Shown: positions 46,945 through 60,000 of the stretch, piece after piece
How the letters are laid out: the number at the start of each line of letters is the position of its first letter
Position numbering within the stretch: position 1 is the stretch's first letter
NCBI GenBank assembly: GCA_000499405.2
Contig: HG738138.1
Coordinates: 6,198,888-6,262,887, forward strand
DNA length: 64,000 bases
Source of the DNA: Onchocerca volvulus
Taxonomy: Eukaryota > Nematoda > Chromadorea > Rhabditida > Onchocercidae
Direction of reading: 5' to 3'
The notes under the pieces: generated by a model
Database searches by the model: none
Seen by the model: the letters and a program-made list of their open reading frames with translations, nothing else
Told to the model about the DNA's origin: nothing
Translations under genes and position numbers: made by a program

Positions 46945-47920
46945 CTAACGATACGCAGCAGTAAACATAGTGAAAATGTTCACACCAGTTTTGTCCCCTC
47001 GAGTGCGCTTTTGATAATGCTGTTCACGTTCGTTTTGTCTGCGTCTATAGGTATCAAATAATCCACTACTTGCATGATTTCGTGTTATCGATGGAGAAGG
47101 AGTCGAGTTATGCAATGCAGAAACAGAAGAATTGGACCAGTATTGCAGTGCCTGAAGGTTGTTAATTAAATGTAGTTCCCACCGATCCCATTTATATCCT
47201 CAATCACACAACATTGTATCATAGATGCCATAAAACTGGAGCAACAAAAAGCGCCACAATCGAATAGAAATCTTTCGAAATTCCATGTACATGCTCTTAC
47301 AATACTACATTTTAGAAGCAAAACTGTAATTCAGAGCAAAAACATTGCACTGGAGATCAGCAAAAAAGCTTTCAAAGATTTCTTATCAAGAGACTGCGAA
47401 CACAGGATCAAGAATAACAATGTTCGGAAATCGAAATAAACCTAGCTCTTTAATTAAGGAAATGGAAGCTCACTTGCTGAGTGCCTTGCTTGGGTCGAAC
47501 CAAAATTTGCTTAGTGAAAAGCTCAATTCGATCAAGCATTTCACATGCAAATGGGACACTCATTTCATGCTTGAAGACAATCAATGCATAACGATGTGCT
47601 GGACCGCAGTCACGACTATTGCTCGTACGCAGAATGATTGTGTCCAGGGGTCCCACCTCAACAATATTTTTTCTTGTAATAAACTTTCGAAGTAATATCA
47701 ATATTGATCAGCTCAGTACACATCAACAACAGCAGCAAGACATGAACGATCAACATATTCTGATTTTGCATAGTTAATAAATAGTAACTAAAGAATAGAG
47801 GCAATATACCTGACTGAATAGCTCCCTCAAAAGTTCCTCAGTGACGTTTTCGTGGAGATTGCACACATAACAGGTTCGTTCACAAGGATCATCCATCTCT
47901 CCAGTATGTGTGGATCTCAT
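46945..47920 (-). CDS. RBM7: RBM7-like RRM protein
   Basis: Small nuclear RNA-binding protein of the RBM7/RBM11 type; human RBM7 is the RNA-binding subunit of the NEXT complex that brings non-coding transcripts to the exosome. Three phase-0 exons, 47920-47810, 47656-47474 and 47151-46945, give 166 residues. The RRM spans about residues 12-95: RNP2-like TCYVCNLHENVTEELLRELF, then VGPLDTIILR, RNP1-like HRYALIVFKHEMSVPFA, and EMLDRIELFTKQILVR. The FKHE-SVP-A and I-L-constant pattern matches RBM7 rather than generic RRMs. The tail is Ser-rich (NSSVSALHNSTPSPS), then basic (FDTYRRRQNEREQHYQKR). The start at 47920 follows a spliced-leader-like acceptor by 19 nt; an internal Met (residue 9) is an alternative. 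The next gene on the same strand ends about 3.1 kb upstream, so an operon is unlikely. Confidence 0.85.
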
Positions 47921-47946
47921 ACAAGAACAATGCAAACAACTAAAAA
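47921..47946 (-). promoter_or_regulatory. Candidate spliced-leader acceptor of the RBM7-like gene
   Basis: On the minus strand TTTTTAG ends at 47940, leaving a 19-nt leader before the ATG. This very short distance from acceptor to ATG is typical of nematode trans-spliced messages. Confidence 0.5.
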
Positions 47947-50900
47947 TTGAGATCTTTCAGTCTTTTGTGCGGTAGGTGCCCAACGTTTGCAATAACCGCG
48001 GAAAAAAATCACAGTTCCAGAAGATTCAAACAGAATTCGAGGTTTTATTATATTGTGGGATTACTGCATACAACAGCAGTTGAGGTTACGTTCAGTTCAA
48101 GTTAAATTTATTGTAAACCCATGAAATAATAACTACAATGCTTTAAAACCACTACAGAATACTCCTTAATCATTATTAGTATTGCATACAATATTTAAGA
48201 AACATGATACGCAATATATTTCCTCCCATATAAGAAAATTTCGAACCAGTCTTGGTTGATGATGGCAAATTTTCCGATGCCCATATGAATTCGATTTTCC
48301 AAATAGATAACAACAAACTTCTTAGCTTTTGCAATATATTTTAGATCGGTTGTTCTTCACTTTATAATATTTGTCTTTAAAAAAGTCATCCAGAGCATCC
48401 TCAGCATAATGCTAGAACCAACTAAACTCGGGGCTTAGCAAGAATTGGCTTGAACAATGTATCACAGCTATATCAAATTTATATATGGGATTCAAAATCT
48501 CCAAATCCTCTCAAGTCGGTACCTCTGTTTCGAGACCGTGTTTCAAAAAATCATCAACACCATGCGTAAAAAATAAATAATCTTATCGCGTTACCTTCGT
48601 GATATCACGTTTGAAGGAACAGTCAAATTCCATCGATTATATTCTGTCCTCAACGCTTGTAATCATTGCTTGATATTAAAAAAGAGGAAGATTCGCTTCA
48701 GAGCAAAAAATTTGACGAAAAAATAATACTTTCAGGATAAAATATGCAGCATTTGCCAAAAAAAGTTATCGAAAAAAAATAAACTTCATGTAGATAGGAC
48801 ACCAGAGTTTTCAAATAAAATTATAAGCTAAGGACAACGGCCTTTCTTGAACTCACAGTTCTCACTTTCTCGTTTAAAGAAGATGCATCCTGAGAATTAT
48901 TTCCAAAATGTGAAAACATAGTCCCTTTTTTGTTAAGCAAATAATTTTAGCTATAGCAACTTCATTCATCTACAGGTCAATAACATTGATTAACACTTGG
49001 ACACATCTTAAATAATTAAAATAAAATGCATTAGAAGGAAATGAGAAAAAAAAAAAAAAAAACTGATTTAATCGCAATTGTTTTCGATCGGCACCAAACT
49101 TCATATATAATTGGCTAAACATCTATTAATGCGAAATGATTTAAATAGACATCGTATTTGCTAGTAAAACGTAATGCATAATAATAGCGAATGACTGTTG
49201 CTTGTAGCCAATACAAATAATATCAACTTTCGAAAAGTATTCACAAGATGACAAATTTTAAAAGCCAAAACAGAATAACTGTTAGATTTTAAATATCAAC
49301 TTGAATATAAATCAATTCAAGTCGAGAAATATTATTTCCAAATCAACGGAAAAATTTTTCATTTAAATTGATTTCCATTTAAATTGATATTCGAAATCTG
49401 AAAGTTATCCTATAATCACGATTCCATAACTTATTTGTACTTCAGCACCTCAATAAATCTTCGAAATAGTCATTTCCATTCATATATGTCAGAAAGCCTC
49501 GGATGACTCAAAGTTTCAATGGTCTGCCTGATATCTTTCGAAACTAAGTCGTTTGAGGCTTTCTGATATATTCTTATAAATGCAAATGGCTATTTCGAAG
49601 GTTAATTGAAGGTACTGTTTCCATTTTTCAATTTTCCATCTAAAAAATGCATGAAGTGCTCCAAAATTAAGATCATAATAATAAGAAACTAAAAATTACA
49701 GCTAGACATAATGTCCAGAAATAAGCCACTGCATGCCATGTTCCAAAAAAATTGCGGTAAGAGCATTAGAAGCAGCAAGCATCAGGAGTTTAGTAAGCGT
49801 TCAAAAAGTCTCGCTTTCTGCAGAAATGAGATAGTAATAAAACAAATGTGTTAAAATTTACTTCCTTTATCACCTTTTAAAAAATTATGCGAAAAAGATT
49901 TTGTTGCGTTTGCAGATCAGAATAACGAACAATTAAAAATGAGATACAACGAAAGAAATGGAAAGATAAAAGCTAAAGTTCATATCATGAAATTTAAACT
50001 GAAGAGGGCCATTCGCATATGAAACATATCATAAAAAAATATTTTTCACATAAAGAAAAATAAACTAAAAAAAAAAGAAGTCAAGAAATAGAGAAGTTTG
50101 TAAATTATTTGAAAAGTTGAGAGAAACCTTACAAAAAAAAAAAAAAAAAAAAAGAAAAAAAAAATATCCGGACAGTTAATGAATTTATGTTCTTTCCGAC
50201 CATCAGTATTTTTTAAAACTTCTTTTCGTAATGAAAAAATTAGCAGAACCAAAAATTTACATGATTCTATCATAAAAGTTTAAGACGTATATTAGATGCG
50301 GGATTTCGGGTTTCCGACGAATCTTCGAGTCTGTAGATTATTTTATAATGCTTTGACTAGTTGTGCTATATTATGCGTATGTCACTTACAATTTGAATTT
50401 TATAGATCGCACCACAAACAATGTCTTGCTAAGCGAAAATTTTCTGAAACAACAATAATCCTGAGAAATTATTTAGGATAAAGTTACAATATAGCGATGT
50501 ATCAGAATTTTCCATATTTCGTTATAAACGGAAAAATTATTGAGACCAGAAATACATCAGTGGCTTTATGCTCAAGAAAAATTTAGCAATAATATATGAT
50601 CTCAAACATCTTTACCTTGTGAAGAAGCAGATATACATAACTGGGAAAAATACTCCCGATAATAACTTAGTTTCAACGAATCCTAAGAACTAAAATATCC
50701 TATGGAGCAAAAAATCTATTCAGTGCTTAAAAAGGGAAATTCTCATTCTATCAAAACAAAAAAAAAAAAAACAAAAAAAAAAAAAAAAAAAACAAAAAAA
50801 AAAAGAAAAGAAAAAAAAGAAGGAAATTCTCTGACGAGATGCTACTTGCCTGAAACAGAAATTTCCTTCAGGAAAACACCAGTTGTAAACTTTTTTAATT

Positions 50901-51035
50901 CACACGAGGAAACTGAAATGACTTCTGAATGAATGAAACATTCATTCACGTGATTTCAGTTTTTTATAAAAATTTTGGAATTTACTAGGGAAATTAGCAA
51001 CAAATTCGTCGACAGCACACTCTGCCTCCTTATTT
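47947..51035. other. Intergenic between RBM7-like and PDZD8-like genes
   Basis: No supported gene. It holds a foldback element (49443-49617), a short CATTTAAATTGAT duplication near 49360-49390, and A-rich runs at 49046-49062, 50132-50164 and 50758-50820. Confidence 0.5.
49443..49617. repeat. Foldback / MITE-like inverted repeat
   Basis: The left arm (49443-49518, with CTTCGAAATAG, CATTT and TCAGAAAGCCTC) is the diverged reverse complement of the right arm (49542-49617, with GAGGCTTTCTGA, AAATGGCTATTTCGAAG). Only about 23 nt separate the arms. Together they form a long imperfect hairpin, the structure of a MITE relic or a hairpin-RNA precursor. There is no coding content. Confidence 0.7.
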
Positions 51036-54000
51036 CTAGGGAAGGCATTCGCGTTTCGGCTTTCGGCTATCCTGTGCAGCATCAGCTATATTTCTGTTTT
51101 GGTACTGATGTTCACAGCTTTCTTCTAGATCAATACAATTCTGAAATTCCGTTCTTAAGAATGAAAAAGTCATGACATTAAAAAGTGTATGCAAAACTAA
51201 TAGACATAGAAGAATACTTGTAAAGCTGCACAATAATGTAGCATGAGGACTGCGAGAGCTTGCAGTCTATCTTCCAATACTGCAAAATTGAGAGAACCAG
51301 TGCTTTGGATATCTTTCATATTTTTCATAACATTCAAGCGTTCAACAGTTGTTTGGTGGATAATACTTCGAATTTTCTCCATCTGGTTAAATAATTATTT
51401 CGTAAATATAAGCAGCATAAAATGAGTAATAGATCATATTGTTTAATATTAATAACAAGATAACGATTAACTCAGCAAATGTGTATAACTCAATAATTAA
51501 TTTTGAACATCTCAAAGTATCAATCCGTAATTCAATCACTACTAATCACTAATGCCAGAATTGATGTGCAGCCATATTCACAATGCACATTTGTTCATGA
51601 TTTTTACAAAAACAACTTTTTATAATTATAAAGTATAACTGTCAGAAAGAACTTGCATCTTCATTTATTTTTGCTTTTCTTTTGATAGGATCCAGCTCAC
51701 AGAACATATCTTTACCAGCTACCTTGGCAGCATTTATCATCTGTTCATTGTATGCATTTCCTGGCTGGTACATCATCTGGCTTAAATTTTCCGAAAGTTC
51801 CAACATCGAAAAGACGTCCGGTATCGCTTTCTGAATAAAAATATTAAGTTAAATAATGCCTTAAAGATTTGGTATTTTTGAAATATATTAGTTATGGAAC
51901 TCGCTCAATTACTATGTTAGATTCTCATAATAGATATCATTGAGCTACGGTGATTTTATTTCCAAAGTTTGTTTAAAGCTCACCTCGACTGGCATCACTT
52001 CATCGGTCCTGACCTGAATAATTGGGGTTTTCTGCTCTGAAATTTATAGCTTCACGTCAGATTAAAAGAAAGACAGTATTATTCGATAAATTAAGAGAAA
52101 CTACTAACCAGTCGTTTCTTTCTTATTTTCTTTTGATGCATGAAAATACGCTCTTTTTCGTCCGACACTTTTCCATGTAGAACTAAGCTTTTCAGATACT
52201 CTGACTGCAATACGACGTCGCCGTGGCAATAGTCGCTCCTCAGATTCTTCAAATATTGTTCAATAAAAGCATGAATTAAAAAATTATAATTCGGCACGAG
52301 CTGATTCGGATATTCGGGTCCAACAATTATTAGAATTGCCAGCGACCTATTTATTTCTTCCATTACTTTATATTTTCATATTAAGAGAAAAAAAAGTCCA
52401 AACACTTGAAAAAATATTGGCCACTGTTAATCCTACCTTTATAAGACCTTAAAACCGAATTATCTTGGTCACATATCAAGTATTTTCACGACTAACGTAA
52501 AATATCACAGTGCTACTTTTCATGTTAATCGAAGTGGGCTATAAGATGACATGAAACAAATGCCAGCAATAAATGATGTCTGAAAGAATTTTGGCAGAAT
52601 CTAATGTTTTGTTCTCCGAATTAACAAAAACTCTGAAGAACTAATATTCATGAGAAACCAAAGCAATCTTAAATTAGTAACTTTCTTTGCAAAGAAAGAA
52701 AGAAAAAGTACGACACAAGAAAAAGGAACTTGATGAAGGTAAGCTGAGTTCTGTTGCCATATGATCATTCTTTGAAATATCGTCCAACAAAATGGATCCT
52801 TCATTTGACTCTACATGCAACCCGTCCAAAACCGAAAATAATTAGCTAGTTAAATTGAAAGAAAGAAAAAAAAGACATTATAAAAAGTGCCAACAAGCAA
52901 AATGAATACTATTGTCCAGAGAGGTAATACAACTGAGATATGAGGAATAAATGCTTCAATATCGGAAAAAATTAAAGCGGTTTCAGTATAAAAAACTTTA
53001 TTGATAAATTCAATAAAAAAACATAGGAAGTGTAATGCTTATTGTACTTATGGACTGACTTGTTCCGCTATCGAATTTCCCCTGTCTATTTGGATGATCC
53101 ATCAGCTTGCTGAGCTGTGGCTCTTTGCTAAATAACTGTTTGATTCTTTCATCGATCTCTTCGTATCCGATGGATCGTTGTTGATGCTGCTGCTATTGGT
53201 GGGCCATAATGAATTAATGAGTTAACTATTCCTTTACATTTTCTCCCTTTTGTCCAATCGTTCCTTGTCATGGTTACATCATTTGATCTTTGTTTATTAT
53301 TAATCAAGCTGCTTATCAACTATCTTGTTTGCTTGGTTGACCTTTATCTTTACTGCATAAACAGCATGTACAGGGATTTAATTTCAGCTTTCCTGACATC
53401 AATTTGCAGCTGTATCCTATAGACAATAGTACCCATTTAATACCATTTATTTTCTTAATATCTATATAATTAGGGATATGTATGATAAAACGCTAACCTC
53501 GTGTACTGAGTCGTCAATAGGAGGAAGTTGAGAACAGGCAGTCTCAACCTTTGGCAAACATTTGTTATGACATACCAGCAAGCAGCTCGTACAATGTGAA
53601 GCCATTTTTAGCCAGACTTTTCCTCGACAAACTGCACAAATAGCTGCGCCTGCAAGAAATACGTAAAAATTAAACACAAAGAGAACTCTGATTTTGCAAA
53701 ACAATTTATGAAAGTCAAACCTCTCAGCAGTATTGTTTCAAAATTATGTCTGGTTTCTGATGATGCTTCAAAACCATTCATTCTACTAATTTCAGCGTTA
53801 TTTTTTACTCCTTCACCATTTTCTACACTAAAACAGTTTGAATGTTCATGATAAGTTACGAAATTAAATATGTTATTGTAAATTCTCCCTAAATATCCAC
53901 AGCTAATAAAATAGCTTGAATATAACTCAAAATAGTATACGCATACTAAAATAGGTTCCATCAGCGAAGGCAGCTCCAAAATTCCTTCTGCTTAAGTAAA

Positions 54001-57000
54001 GATATAAATCTTCTTAAGAAGAATCAAAGCAATTAAAAGTACCTCGATCTGTTTTCATCCGTTGGAAGGCCTGAAGGGAAATAACGGAAGCTTAGGAGAA
54101 TATCCCCATAACACAGGCGTTCATCAAAACCAGCTCGACGGCTCTCCTCAGCAGCTTTTGGCGTTAATTTTCGCCTTAAAAAGGAGAAAAAAAAAATTAA
54201 TTCAGTGCAGAAAACTGATTTCTTTGACACACTGACATCTTTTTTTCTCAAGATCCAGTAAGTTACCACTACCATAATTGAATCCAAACGAAATATTAAA
54301 ATATTAGAACCTTGCTGGACTACAAAACGGTGGTCGCAAGGTGAATAGTTCTTGATGACAATTCGACAAAGTGAGTTGACAGTCGTCTAATACCTGCGGT
54401 ATATAAATACTTGTCTGCAATTAAATGGAACTGTATACTCGTTAAATGGATAATTTTCGGAGATTCTTATGATGACTTTCAATTCTATCTAAAAAACGAA
54501 CATATCCCAGCATTTGAGAACTGTCCTTTTCAATTTGGCTGTCTTGTGAAATGGTGACATCTGCTGCTTTAATAGTTAATGGTCTCGCTTGCACAGTTAC
54601 GTTTAAATATTTGCAGATGTCCGCACTGAGCTCAAAATATAGCGACTGATCCCAAAGAACATCCTGTAAAGGAATACCATTATTAACACTGTTCAGCAGA
54701 ATCAGTGAGATTGCTCTATTATTCTGAAAAATTCATTCATTACTAAGAGCATCCATTATTCAGTTCAATACTCCTGCAGATACTACTACACAATGTATTG
54801 TAAATACTCTTGATGAGGTTCACGATGTCAATCTTGAATATTTCGTTATCATCTTAGTTTTTATAAAAATTAAGTGATTGCAAGACATCTATCCAAACTA
54901 TTTTTCAAAAATTTAAATCAAATAAATTCTATGACTTAAACAACCAATATTCTTAACGAGAATCACTTTAATTCTTATGCAAATAATAAATGCAAAACTA
55001 TTCGCAGCTCAATTTGTGAGTAGATAGAAGAAAACGGTTATGCAGTCCATATAGTGAGCTTCCTATGAATGAATGTATATACATATCAAAAAATAAGCTA
55101 TCGTTTACTATCTGCAGTACATCGCTTAATATCTACAAAAATGCTGCATTCGAATAACTGAAGAGCACACGTCAAATGAACAACTATTTTCTTCAAAACA
55201 GCGCGAAACATGTGCTGTAGAAAGAAATCGGGAAAAATTCGCCATGAATAAACCCTTCAAGATCGAGGATGATTCTCTTATATAATTCGACCTTCACTAC
55301 GTATATGAAGGAAAACAAACAAGCCAGAGAGAAAACATATGTATTAGAAGTTTCAAGTAAATAGGCAATATTCACTAATAAACAAAGACAATCTAACCTG
55401 CAAATAATTTGATTTGAACGGCAGACTGAAGATGAAATGTATAATGTATAGTCCTACCATCTCTAACAGATCAAAGAGCTAAACAATCTTAATGAAAAAG
55501 ATTTTTAATTAAAAATGAACTTCGTTCATCGCAAGTGACTTTGTAGTCACTGTTTTTGGAAGAGCTTTCGATAAATCATGAGTGTCATCTCGTCCATCAT
55601 TTTGCAGAATAACTGACCTGAAAATATGGTATGAATTTGCACAAAACTTCAACAGTTATTAAAGCTACAGGAAATTAGGAATGTTCAATTCTACTTACTT
55701 TTTTGTCTTGATGAGAGGACTTCTTTTTCTCCTCTCTAAGCCTGATGTAGGCAGTGAAGTATGTAGAAGCATCTAAAAAAATAATTATTTGTAAATATCT
55801 TTCCTACAACTGTATTTGCAATCTGTAAAATTTTTCAGTCTTCAAGATCTGCAGGATATAAAGATAAACTGTCTTAGTAATACAGTGAATCGGTCGCAGG
55901 ACAAATATAACTAACTAACTGAGATCACATGTTAAATTCATGACTACATAATACTCTAATTCAGCACACCAATTTGGCAATAGCTTGCTGTTAGCCCTTA
56001 GTACTAACTAAAAAGAAGTGCATCCCTAATTTGGTTAAATATTTTGTATAAATCCATAATGTTTAGCAACAGTCATCCTCATCATGTCTACTCAAATTGG
56101 ATGAAAGTGTATTTACTTGAAAATATACATATCTAAATAAAGTGAATAAATTTACCAAGTCAACATCGTGCTGTGATAACGCATCCAGTGCAATTTCAGC
56201 ACCAGAACCATTATCCTTGTGTCGATACCAAAAATCGGACATTCTAGCTTTTCCTGCTGCTGCCATTTCAGCTGCTCGAGCCTAAAATTGTATAAGCAAA
56301 TAACATGAATTGACTGCTTACAGTATTTTTCATGAATTCATAATCAACCATTACCTGAAATCGTTGTCGTCGGGAAGGACTTTGCAAAAAATCCTTTGAG
56401 TAATTTTCAGCAGAAATACCAGTATTTAAACTGCAAATACTACCACTGTTCTCTTTGTTTACTGCAGATGCCATAATGCAATCTTCAGTCATATTCGTTT
56501 GCATTCTTTTAATTTCCTGACATTGCTGAGTAGAATTCAACACATGAAATAATTAACAGAAACAAAAGCTGTTCTCCAAATTTCTTATTTTCAGCGATAC
56601 TGATCATTATACTAAATTCTTCGGCTATGACTAACTGATATTACAAGGCTAGGAACTCCATCATATTAGTATTAGAAGTGAAATACTTACAAATTCCGAA
56701 CAAAATGAATTTTTGATAAACTTTTCATAGATTTATTACTATCTTTTGAATTAATTTGATACCTTATGTGCATAGTAAGGCAAATTTTCAAGACTGGTGG
56801 TGAATAACGGCTTCAGTTTTTGGCTGTTAAGACAACCACTTTTTGTTATTTCAGCTTCAGATCTTCAAACATACATAACGAATTAACATAGAACAGAAAT
56901 CAAATTACAAAAGCTGTAAAACTCCAATATAATATTTATCCCAACTTCTCTTTTTTATTATACATAATACAAATTTGAATCTTGCTTCAGCATTCACAAT

Positions 57001-60000
57001 ACATTTCATATACAATAGCTACAGTTTTCTATTGCTGCTTGTAAAATTAAAGCAATATTGCTTACCTTACGCGTCTAATACGGATATGTTTTTTTATAAT
57101 AAAGTCACGCTCAGTTTTAGTTTGCGCCTTCTTTATCGGCACGGAATGCTCCGATAGTTCTGAAAAATCGATAAGCATGTCATTTGTACATGGATGCATC
57201 TTGCTATCTTTTAAAATGTTGGTTGTAAAATCATTTGATGCTACATTTGAATTGATTCCTGTTGCACTCCGACTACGTTGTTGGCTACCTAAAAGTAATT
57301 TGTGCTAGAAAAATTTCAATACTGATCTGTATTAGAACAAAAAAATTTGTTGCTGGGAATGTTTCAAAGTACTCTCTCCAGCTTTTCCATTTGCTCACTT
57401 TTATTCCTCACGTTTTCGAAGTTTTCAGGGACACTGATCTCGTCAAAATCACCAAGAGAAGCTGAATCATCTCCTAAAACTTAGCAGTCAAACTCTTCAT
57501 GAAAGAAAATATGGAGAATAAACCACATTTTCTAATTTTCATTTGCTTTCAAATACCTAAGGATTAATGATAAAAACTATTGAATATTAAAGCATTACTA
57601 AACAGTTTGTTTGTTAATATGAGTATATTAATAAACAAAACTGATTTAGTGATTGAACAGATTTTAGTGGCTTCCCTATTAACTTTTTTACTTTCAGTCA
57701 ATTATTTGAAAAAAAGAGATTTTTTCAGCACTAAAAAATACAATAAATTGCAAAGAACTGAGATGTAAAATGAAAATATCACATACCATATTATTCTTTA
57801 ATAACGAAACTACCATAAAAGAAAAAAATTAACCGTCATTATTTAGAGTACTAAATGAAGTGTTGCTTTCTTCATAAATCATCCGATCAACTAAGACACT
57901 CAATTCACTGGATGTACCAGAAAGTAGTTTACTTAGCTGACGCTCACTAGTAACCGGAACGTTATTTACAGCAAGAACCACATCACCTTAAATTAATACA
58001 CTGTGCATCATAAAAAATAAAGTAAAACAATTTTGTGAAAAGAAGTTACTGCCTGTACCTGCTTTAAAACCACATCTTTCAGCGGAAGAAGAGCTTTCTA
58101 CAGTTGAAACTTGCACGGATCTGACTCCTGTATTGGAAATGAGCTGAAAAACTTATTGAACATTAGTAATGACAAACAGGAACGAATGAAGAAGTGCAAA
58201 AAGAGTTTATGATCGAATACAAAATTAGTCGAAGCCTACCAAGAAAATTTCGGAAACTAAAAAATCATTGTAGCTCTCAATAAACATAATGTCGTGGAAA
58301 ATATTCATAAATATTTTCAAGAAAGATTGCATTCTAAAAATTAATTTAGAAGCTCAACAAAAATTAAGAGAAATGAAAGGACGCAGTGCGACTGCATGAG
58401 CACAAAAATATTCGATATGAAGTAGTGAAATTTGCAGAAGCGATGTGCAAATTCTGATTGATATATGAATTCCCGTAAGTTAAGAAAAAAATATAGAGCT
58501 AAGCATACCGATTTTCATAACAAAAAAGGTCTATCTGAGGATTTTCAGAAAGCTTTATGACACTAATTTTGGACAGAATCAGAAGACTAAATGAAGGCTC
58601 GAAGGGTATTCAAGATACTTCCGTAGACATTATGCAACAATCAACCAAATAAATACGACTTTTCAGTATTCGAAAGCTACGAAGATTGCAGAAGATTTCT
58701 TTTTAACAATTATTGCAAAGTTAACTAAAGGCTATACAGAAAAAGGAAGTTGAACTGTCATATATTTAACTGGCTGCAAATACAATATTATCACCGATAT
58801 CCTGCTGATATCAATCTGCCCATAAATTAATTTAATCTCATTGAGAAGAGATATATATCTGCATAATCTTTGCTCTCACAGTCTTTCTTATGCACAAAAA
58901 TGAGGTTTGAGCAATCTAATAAATTAAAGTTTTGACAATCAATGTTAAAATATTCCGCTCATTCAGAAGAACTTCAAAGAAATGTGATGAGGTAGTTTTA
59001 TCATCCGTGGCAGGAAGTACTGGTCTTGAACTTAATGTTGGAAGCTTAATACTATTGAACTGGGTAGTGATGAATATTAATTTCAAATCTGAATTAGATA
59101 TTAAAAAAAAAAAAAAAAAAAAAAAAAGAAAAAGACACTTTTACGTGACTTTAACAAAATAAAAAAGAAACTGACAAGTTGCCGAATAGACTGAAAATTC
59201 TAACGCCTATATGTATTGTTACTAACACTCCATGCGAAAAAATCTGGAAAACTGGGAAGAACCGGAATTTCCGAGCATGATAAACAATATAGAATATATT
59301 GTGTGCAGCATCACGCTACATGTGAGATATCCAACGATATATTTCAAGACTGACATGAAAGGCATCATAACAGCACTGTGTGCCTCAAAACAGAGAGAAG
59401 TAGAGATAAGACGTATTCTGAATAAGAAAATGGTCAACAAAAATGGAAAAAAGTACAGATATGAAGCTAAATATTGTAAGACTGCCCTTCGCTAGATTTT
59501 TTGATAAAAACAATGGGAATAATAAGGACAAATGGAGACAACTGTTTTTGGAGCAAAAATGAAAATTAAAGAAAAAAAAAGAAGTGCTTACCTGAAAAGA
59601 CATATTGAGAACTAAATAATCAATACCCTGACAATAATATCACTAGTGAATATAACATCATAATTAGGATTTGGAAGAGTTTAAAAAGTTACAATTCTCT
59701 TTCTAACCATATGGGCGAAAGATATATATAATCGGAAACTTCTAGAGCGAATTTACTTTCGAAAATGTCAATCCAATCGACTCACTGATACCGTGCCGAC
59801 TAAAATTTAATAATATGGTGATACATCGTGTTGAACTTCTGCTTGCATCCTGCATTAGCGGTCGATGATCTGTTTAATAACACATCATATCTAATTTAAA
59901 CTTTTTTTCTAAGAGTTGGCATATTTTATTTTCCTGGATCATCAAACAATTCAAATAGTTTAAAATTAGGAATGTGAAACTATTTAAGAAACGCCGTATT

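Noticed and set aside
52091..52363. 90-codon minus-strand frame starting at an ATG
   Set aside because: The true frame here is a different register ([16 protein letters not shown]...), the PDZD8-like exon 52246-52109, which has matching splice phases.
59232..59495. 87-codon plus-strand frame inside the long PDZD8-like intron
   Set aside because: ATG-started and charged, but no homologue recognised, no splice sites of its own, and antisense to an active gene.
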